From a virus: 21,215 bases of DNA. The stretch is from positions 1 through 21,215 of IMG/VR virus record IMGVR_UViG_3300000117_000341. One strand, written 5' to 3'. The translations under genes and the position numbers were made by a program. The number at the start of each line of letters is the position of its first letter. The first letter of the stretch is position 1. Under the pieces are notes generated by a model that saw only the letters and a list, made by a program, of their open reading frames with translations, had not been told where the DNA came from and ran no database searches. Shown here piece by piece: positions 8,516-16,700 of this stretch.

Positions 8516-8526
8516 ATAAAAAAAAT

Positions 8527-9234
8527 ATGGTAAATATAAACACAGTGTACCAAACGGTGTTAGCTTTAGCTAACAAAGAACAAAGGGGTTATATAACGCC
8601 ACAAGAATTTAATTTATTTGCAATACAAGCACAAATGCAAATATTTGAGCAGTATTTTTATGACTTAAACCAGTTTTTAAGAGCACCTGGTAATAATACA
8701 TCACATTCTGACATGGTAGACTTGTTAGAAGAAAAAATAAGTTTGTTTGAACGAACAAATACAGCTGTTGGAGGTGGTACTCAATTACCAGAAGATTTAT
8801 ACAAGCTACAGCAAGTACTGTGGAAAGAGTCTGGGCAAGGCAACAACAATCAAACATACGACGTTGAGTATGTTGATCAAAAAACATATACTCAAATGAG
8901 ACGAGTTAGTCTTATTAAACCTACAGATAAAAGACTAGTATATACTAGAAATGCATTTAGCATAGCTGTTATAGGTAAAGAACAAAAAACAATTGGAGTA
9001 ACTTGTAACTACATTAAAGCTCCTGAAAATCCAAACTGGACATATGTTGTTGTAGGTGAGAAAGCTTTGTTTAACCCAGACGGTGGGGTTGTACACTTTG
9101 AACTTCACCACTCAGAACAAACAGAACTTGTAACAAGAATTTTAGGCTTAGCTGGAATAACATTAAAAGATCAAAGCCTTTATCAAATAGCTTCAAACGA
9201 AGAGTCTAAACAAATCCAACAACAAAAAAGATAA
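8527..9234 (+). CDS. probable head-to-tail adaptor (ring) protein
   Basis: This 235-residue protein begins with a helical N-terminus (VYQTVLALANKEQRGYITPQ, then EFNLFAIQAQMQIFEQYFYDLNQF). I recall this pattern from small connector-region proteins of crAss-like and marine podoviruses. The middle is mixed (LPEDLYKLQQVLWKESGQG), then strands (YVDQKTYTQMRRVSLIKPTD, KRLVYTRN). The C-terminus is helical and Gln/Lys-rich. It sits between the structured spacer and the 515-residue connector, with only 3 bases before the latter. The likely role is one of the rings stacked under the portal that continue the DNA channel. No enzymatic motif is seen. Function is inferred from position and recalled similarity. 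Confidence 0.6.
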   Translation: MVNINTVYQTVLALANKEQRGYITPQEFNLFAIQAQMQIFEQYFYDLNQFLRAPGNNTSHSDMVDLLEEKISLFERTNTAVGGGTQLPEDLYKLQQVLWKESGQGNNNQTYDVEYVDQKTYTQMRRVSLIKPTDKRLVYTRNAFSIAVIGKEQKTIGVTCNYIKAPENPNWTYVVVGEKALFNPDGGVVHFELHHSEQTELVTRILGLAGITLKDQSLYQIASNEESKQIQQQKR

Positions 9235-9237
9235 AAA

Positions 9238-10785
9238 ATGACAGTAGATCCAAATAGAATTCAAATAGACTATTACGAGGGAAACAATTACGGTGATTAT
9301 CAGTTTACATCCCTAAAAGATATTATACAGCAATTTTTAGTAGTGTACGTTGGTGAAGGTAAAATAATAAGTAAAGCTAGTGAAACAGATGTTTCTTTTC
9401 ACGCTCAAAGAGCTTTACAAGAACTTTCCTTTGACACTTTTAAATCTATTAAATCTCAAGAAATAGTATTACCACCATCACTACAGATGATGCTTCCTCA
9501 CGATTATGTTAACTACACTAAGTTATGTTGGTCAGATGCTTCTGGCATAGAACACGTTATATACCCAACAAGCAAAACATCAAATCCTTTTAGCATTAAA
9601 CAAGATACTGACGGTAATTACGATTTTGGAGGTGCAGAAGGTTTATTTCCTAACTTTAATAATTCAGATTTTAGCACAGCACTTGATTCTACTAACGACT
9701 GGTCTTTTTCTAACGCTAGGGTTATGACTGCTAATAACTCTGCAAATCCAAACTCACTACAAACAAAAGATATATTTGCTGCCGGTAATACTAATCATGG
9801 TGGTAAGTTAACAGCTAAAATACATCATGAACTTAGTTCTACTGGAATTTCTTTTGGTAGGCATTACAGTTGTTGGCAAGAAGTAGATGTTAGTGGTCTA
9901 GATGTTGTTAATATTTCTGCAGACGGAGTTGCTCCAGCTGACCAAACAGGTGCTTCTGGGGCTACTATAAGATTAGGTATAAGTAGCACAAAAGGTGACA
10001 CAAAAACAAGTCCTCACGCTGTTTACGGTGACCCTACTTTAAACGGTGGTACATCTGGTTCTCAAAGTAAGGGCCCTAACTTTTTACCACACGCTTCAAC
10101 AGCAGACAATTTGTCTTATTTAGAATGGGTTGGTGGTACAACGGCAGATAGCACTACTAAGTCTCTTAACGATGTTGACGTTACTAATTACAATAGCGTG
10201 TTTGTATTAGTTACAATGTTTGTACCAGGTGATGTTTCTGGAATGGCTGATATGGCGACTGTAAATTTAACTTTAGATAATGTTGTATTAACGTTTGAAG
10301 GAGATTTTCAAGCTTTACAACAAAGTAGCGAATCTAAAACGTGGAGTAATTTTAAGTCAGTAAACACTTCTGAGACTAATAATCATGAGTACGATACTGA
10401 TAATTATGATTTGATTATTGGTAAAAGATATGGTCTAGACCCACAGCACGCTCAAGTAAATGGATCATTTTATATTGACAACCTAAAAGGTTTAGTTCAC
10501 TTTAGCTCTAACATTTCAGGAAAAACTGTGATATTAAAATATATAAGCGATAGTCTTGGCACTGATCAAGAAATGCAAGTGCATAAACTAGCTCAAGAAG
10601 CTTTGTACAAACATATAATGTATGCTATATTATCAACTACTGCAAATATTCCCGAATATATAGTTAGAAGATACAAAAAAGAAAAGTTTGCAGCTACAAG
10701 GCAGGCTAAACTAAGATTATCAAATATTAAGTTAGAAGAAATAACACAAATACTTAGAGGTAAGTCTAAGTTGATAAAACACTAA
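9238..10785 (+). CDS. head-tail connector (tail tubular or ring-like) protein with inserted beta module
   Basis: This 515-residue protein looks like a connector of crAss-like phages split by an insertion. The N-terminal part (1 to about 130) has FHAQRALQELSFDTFKSIKS, VLPPSLQMMLPHDYVNYTKL and the segment ending NPFSIKQDTDG. The C-terminal part (from about 358) has SKTWSNFKS, KRYGLDPQHAQVNGSFYID (397-415), ISGKTVILKYISDSLGT and a basic helical end (AKLRLSNIKLEEITQILRG, then KSKLIKH). Residues about 130-356 differ in character: Ser/Thr/Asn/Gly-rich, beta-rich, ending LTLDNVVLTFEGDF. The conserved parts would make the ring below the portal; the insert should project outward. It is tightly packed in the operon, with 3 bases before and 3 after. 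Confidence 0.7.
   Translation: MTVDPNRIQIDYYEGNNYGDYQFTSLKDIIQQFLVVYVGEGKIISKASETDVSFHAQRALQELSFDTFKSIKSQEIVLPPSLQMMLPHDYVNYTKLCWSDASGIEHVIYPTSKTSNPFSIKQDTDGNYDFGGAEGLFPNFNNSDFSTALDSTNDWSFSNARVMTANNSANPNSLQTKDIFAAGNTNHGGKLTAKIHHELSSTGISFGRHYSCWQEVDVSGLDVVNISADGVAPADQTGASGATIRLGISSTKGDTKTSPHAVYGDPTLNGGTSGSQSKGPNFLPHASTADNLSYLEWVGGTTADSTTKSLNDVDVTNYNSVFVLVTMFVPGDVSGMADMATVNLTLDNVVLTFEGDFQALQQSSESKTWSNFKSVNTSETNNHEYDTDNYDLIIGKRYGLDPQHAQVNGSFYIDNLKGLVHFSSNISGKTVILKYISDSLGTDQEMQVHKLAQEALYKHIMYAILSTTANIPEYIVRRYKKEKFAATRQAKLRLSNIKLEEITQILRGKSKLIKH
9625..10305 (+). other. carbohydrate-binding-like jelly-roll insertion in the connector
   Basis: This segment encodes residues about 130-356 of the connector. 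It starts with PNFNNSDFSTALDSTNDWSF and contains HYSCWQEVDVSGLDVVNISA. It ends with a strand pattern, LTLDNVVLTF, like the closing DNV strand of many carbohydrate-binding jelly-roll modules. It is rich in S, T, N, G and D and poor in Lys/Arg relative to the flanks. The boundaries are judged by eye from where conserved connector blocks stop and resume. Sugar binding is an inference from fold character only. Confidence 0.5.
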
Positions 10786-10788
10786 TAC

Positions 10789-13700
10789 ATGCCAGAAATC
10801 AAAAACACTTTTGTTGGAGGTAAGATAAATCAAGACCTTGACGAAAGAATTGTTCCTAATGGAGAGTACATAGATGCGATGAATATTAAGGTTAATTCAT
10901 CTGATGACTCTAGTGTTGGTACGGTTCAAAACATATTAGGAAACTCCAGAGTGGATATGATAGTACCGCAAGACTATTTGTGTATAGCAACTATTGCAGA
11001 CGAAAAAACAAACAAGCTGTACTGGTTTGTAACAAAACAATTGCCAACTCCAATCAACGCTATATTGCAGTATGATTTACAAGATCCAAATGCTGCGGCT
11101 AAAATAGTTTTAATTGACAAAAACAACTCTACATTAAAGTTTACAACAAAAATTATTACTGGTATAAATATTGTTGATAATTTTTTATTTTGGACAGATG
11201 GTGTTAACGAACCTAAAAAAATTAATATAGATGATTGTTTAGAAGGCACAAAGCTGTCTAATCCTTCTGTTCAAGACTTAAACAGTGCGGTTCACACAAA
11301 ACTAGTAGTCAACGGTGTTCCTAAAGGTGATATTGAAGAAAAACATATAACTGTTATTAAAACAGCGCCTAGAACAGCTCCCTCAACAACTATACTACCT
11401 GATTACGATAAGCCAGCCGTGCTTTTCGAAAAAGTTTTCCCAAGATTTTCTTACAGATACAAATACAAAGATGGAGAATATTCTTCTTTTGGTCCTTTTA
11501 CAGAAGTAATATTTAATCCTATTTATAAGGAGGAGTATAACCTTGACAATGCTTACTCACTTGAAGAGGGTAATAACGCTGGTATGGTAAACAACATAAA
11601 AGCTATTAGGTTTCAAAATTTTAAACATGCTAGAATGGGAAAGAATGTAGTGCAAGTTGAGTTGCTTTACAAAGAAGAAGGTTCTAGTGTTGTTTTTTCT
11701 GTTAAAAAAATAAACTATAATGACCCTGAGTGGAGTCAAAACCAATTTCTTTTAGAATCACAAGACATATTTGCAGCAATACCAGAAAATCAGCTATTAA
11801 GAGCTTGGGATAACGTCCCTAAAAAAGCGCTAGCACAAGAGGTTACAGGTAATAGAATTGTGTATGGTAATTACACACAAGGCGCAAATTTAATTACTAG
11901 TGATGGTGATAAAGCTGTTTCAAACGTTGTGGTTGATTATGAGAAAAGAGATTTAAGGTATACTTTTAATAGTGACTTTGATTTAGGTGGTATAAATTCT
12001 TTAAAATCACAAAGAGAGTATAATGTTGGAATAATATGGGGTGACAAGTATGGTAGAGAAACACCTGTTAATGAAAACGTAGGAAGTGTCACGGTACCGT
12101 GGTATGACAAAAATACAGGTTTACTTTTAGCAAGTAACTCTAATTCTTTAAAGTTAAATGTCAACGGTGATAAGCCTTACTGGGCAGATTACTATAAATT
12201 TTTTGTTAAAGAAAACTCAGGAGAGTATTACAACTTATTGATGGATAAGGCTTACATTGCGGAAAAAGTAAATTTATTTGACGAAGCTGAAGAAAAAATA
12301 TGGTTAGGTTTTGTGTCTTCAGATAGAAACAAAATTTCAGATCAAGAGTATATAATTCTTAAAAAACAAGTCGGAACAAATGAGTTGCAAATACCTTTAG
12401 AAAATAAATTTAAAGTTATAGATGTGCAAAACGAAGCTCCAGACGCTATAAAATACAGGTACGTTGATATAGGGCGAGTTACAGATAGTACTAATAATAT
12501 TGTTGATAATCTTGATTTAATATTTCCTGAAACATCAAATAGGCCAAATGCCGAGATAGACATGCTGTATATAGGTATATCAGACTGGGTTAATACAGTT
12601 GGTGGTTCTTTACAACAAGGCGCTGACAACGCAGAAATGTGGATTGAAAACCTATATACATCTTGGAAAGATACAGTTACAGGCAAAACCTCTGAAAGAT
12701 ATAGAATAATATCTTCTATAAACAATGGTAATGACCAGTACATGTTAAAGTTAGATAGAAAAATAAACACTTCAGACGCCGCTATTGCCTTAAAGCAAGG
12801 CTCTACAACTAATGAAATGAATGATGATTTGGAGTTTTTAATACAAAAAAGAGAAGAGGTAGAGTTAGAAGAATTTACCGGTAAGTTTTTTGTCCAAATA
12901 AGCTCTCTTTCTTCTACTCAATCAGATGTTACAGATGAGGAGCTAAATAACAACCACATGCAAGTTGCAAACCAAAGTTTTTTTTGGTTTTATGATGATG
13001 TTCAAGTGGGTACAAACCCAATATTTGCAGGTGGACCAACAGAACCTTCTCCAACACCAAGCCTCGCAAGTAATGTTAGTGGAGTAACTGGGCCTATAAC
13101 CGACACAGAAACGGATTACAGTTCTTTAATGGCAAAATTTGGTAATATTAACAAAGGATTTTTTGTTGACAATTTATATATGGCTAGCAGTCAAGTACAC
13201 GGTGCTAACTACGCTAAAAGTACTGGTAGAGCTTGGTTTGGTAGGCATGATCAACACGCAGTAACACCTACGTGGGGTAGATTATTACAAGATGGAGATG
13301 TACCAACTGTTACCACAACTAATACTGAGGTTTATGGTTGGGGTTATGGTTTTTTTAATGGAAGTCTTGGAAACCCAGGTTCAACTCCAAATCCTAGTAG
13401 CCCTCATTTTGGTAAAAAATATCCGCTTGTAGATTTATTTCAAGGTGGTTTTGGTATTAACGAAAATTGGGTGCAAGGCCAAAAGCTTATTGCTAGTCCA
13501 GATCAAGCAAAAACAGTTAATAGTATGGAAGGTTTTGTTGAAACAACAGACGCCTACTCTTCAACATTAGGAGCTTTAACTGCCTACAGAAGATGGAGAA
13601 AACCTGGCTTTACTAACTTGTTTGGAAATTATTTTGATGGAGACGCTGAAGAAACATATGGCACTGAAAACGGTGTTCATTATATGCAAATATCATTTTT

Positions 13701-16700
13701 AGCCCCAGGAAAAGATCTTCACAGCGGGTTTAACGCTAATTTTGATGAGAGTGCGCCTAATTTTGGAAATGATAGTCCTGGTAATTTTTTACAAGCTATA
13801 TGGGGTGGTGGTATATTTAATGATACTGTTAATAATAACGTTGTTGAGATGGAGGGTAATTATAACGTTAATGACGATCCTTTAGTGGATGCTCCAGGGC
13901 CAAATGTTGGTTATGGTTATGATGATACTTTTGACTATAGAGCTAAACATGAAAACCAATGGGAACCTACTTATGGTTTAAACTCAGAACAAGCTAGCGA
14001 AATTGAAAGTTTTATTCAAAACCTGGCGAAGGATAAAAAGTTTAAGTTTTCTAGTAATGACGATGAAATATTTACTATTCTTGCTAATCCTATAGTTAAA
14101 AAAGTGTACAATCACACAGCTTGGAATAGAGACTATGATCGCAGAAATGGAACTTCTTACGAAGAAGTTGAAAGTGTAGAAAAAGCTGCTTTAACATGGG
14201 CTAATAGTAAAAATACTACTAACTTTGATGCTTTTAAAGAAAAGATTATTGATTTTGGTAAGGCAAGTAATAGAAGACTTGTTTATATATTTCCTATAAA
14301 TAAAAACCCTTTACCACTTTTAAATGCTAATGGCGGTGCTCCAGAACCTGATTTTGATGCAGAAGCTAGTTTAGATATAAATTTTATAACAGCTAACGCT
14401 AGTGAAGTGTTAAGTCAAGTTGTAAAAGGCTCTGCAATATGGGAGACAGAACCTAAAAAAGACGACAAGCTAGAAATCTACTATGAGGCTAGTCAGGCTT
14501 ATCCTACAAAGTTAACTACAGACACAAATGTTGATTTCGCTCCACATGGTGGTTTTGTAGAGTTTATTAGTATTCCCGAGGCTAAAAATGGAAAGCATAT
14601 TGTAGAGTCTAAAGTTCAACTCGTAAAGTGGACTGGAAAAAATAGATTTGCAATAGCAACTGGAAAAAGTGCCCCTGGAAATGGAGTTAATAAATTTGAT
14701 GATAACGGAGATACTATAGACTACAAGGGTGGTTTAGTTAGGTTTTACAGAAAAGAAGGTGGTTATACAACAGCTAGAATTAGCGCTAATCCTATATCTG
14801 CTGCAAATGAAACCTTTACTGAAACAGATCCAGTAACTGGGCAAGTTTATACATATACTGCTACGTCAGATTATTATAATCAATTTTATGTAGAAGAAAA
14901 TATAGATATTTCTTTAGACACTGGTTTAAACTGGTATAATTGTTTTACGTTTGGTAATGGTATTGAGTCAAATAGAATTAGAGATGATTTTAACAATCCT
15001 ACTATTAGTAATGGTGTTAAAGCATCTATAGTTTTAGAAACAGATTACAAAGAAGAACATAGAAAATCAGGTTTAATATTCTCAGGTATTTATAATTCAA
15101 ATTCAGGCGTTAATAATTTGAATCAATTTATAATGGCTGAAAATATTACTAAAGATTTAAATCCTACTTATGGTGGTATACAAAAGTTATTCCAAAGAAG
15201 AATAAGTTTAGTTGCTTTTTGTGAGGATAGAGTTATTAGCATAACATCTAACAAAGACGCGTTGTTTAACGCGGACGGTAACTCTCAGTTGGTAGCTACA
15301 AACGCTGTTTTAGGTGATGCTACTCCTTTTGTCGGTGACTTTGGTATATCTAAAAACCCAGAGTCTTTCGCTAAAGATTCTTACAGAGCTTACTTTGCAG
15401 ACAAACAAAGAGGCGCGGTACTTAGATTATCTATGGACGGTATAACACCTATTTCAGAAGCTGGTATGGACGATTATTTTAGAGATAATTTAAAATTATC
15501 AGGAGAAGTAATTGGTAGTTTTGATGCTTATGATAAAAATTATAATATTACATTTTCTGGTTTAAAACCAACACAAAGTCTTATTTTAAATAGTTTTATT
15601 GATGATGGTAGTGAGAGTACTGTTCTTTTTACTCCATCGTCAATAATAATAGATCCTTATATTAACTCGTTAACACCTATTACGCTTCCAACACCTCTTA
15701 ACATAAATAATGGTAATTCAGAGTTAAGTAATAGATATTTAGATTTTAAAACACATATTACAAATTACGACGAACAGGCTGTGGGTAGCATAGAGGCAGA
15801 AACACAAACGATAACTACAACACAAGATACTTTTACAACGTTTGGAACGGCAGCAAGCTCTTTTGCTTCTTTTAACTTCACTAATGCTGGCAATCATAGT
15901 AACACTGTTTTTGGTGCCGCAGGTTCAGGTTACGGTGGTGCTGATAAAAAATGGCAAATAAAAAGAAACTATGCTTCGCAATTTGTTACAGATAGTGAGG
16001 CTTCTCTTGGTGGTAATTTTACTAATGGTATTCCAAATCCTTTAGAAGATCATTATCCTAGTTGGACTTATGGTGGTACACTTTTTTCAAACGGTGGTAC
16101 CAGCACTATAACCTCTGCAAGCGGATTTTGGTATGGTTCGAATCCTGATATTCATTACGCAGGGCCTAGTGGAGATATTATTTGGAATAGAGATAAAGAT
16201 CTGTACGATGATTTTTATTCATATGCTATTGACACAAGTGATCCGACGTATTTTTCCGCTCCATTTCAAGGAGGTGGAGAAACGTCTAGACCTTGGTTTT
16301 TTAACGCAAGTGGAGCATGGCAAGGACTTACTTGGGACGGTACTCTTGATACTGTGTCAGCTATTTTTCCTGGTGTAAAAGCAACTGCTAATGATATTTC
16401 AACTCCAGCGCCTGTATTAGCTAAATATACTTCTGCTGCTCCAAACACTATATTTAACGGAGAAGAAGTAAGAATTCAGTTTTATGCTAGAAATCACTAT
16501 AAAGTAAACTCTGATGGTACTGGTGGAATGCTTGGGCAATACGACAGTACAGCTGATTACACCAGATACATAAACATACAGCTCTATGATGGTATTCCGG
16601 GTCAAGGTGGTGTTGCACTAAGTGATGAAGTTATATTTGATGGTAATAATGTACCACCCGGGGTTAGTGGTGATTTTGGGTCTGAACAATCAGATCCAAA

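Noticed and set aside
8609-8887. A 92-codon - strand frame opposite the ring protein gene
   Set aside because: It is fully contained in a convincing + strand gene, and its product is an implausible Cys/Leu/Val string.
12342-12770. A 142-codon - strand frame opposite the tail hub
   Set aside because: It is a reverse-strand shadow of a conserved gene. There is no other - strand gene in the window and the composition is not protein-like.
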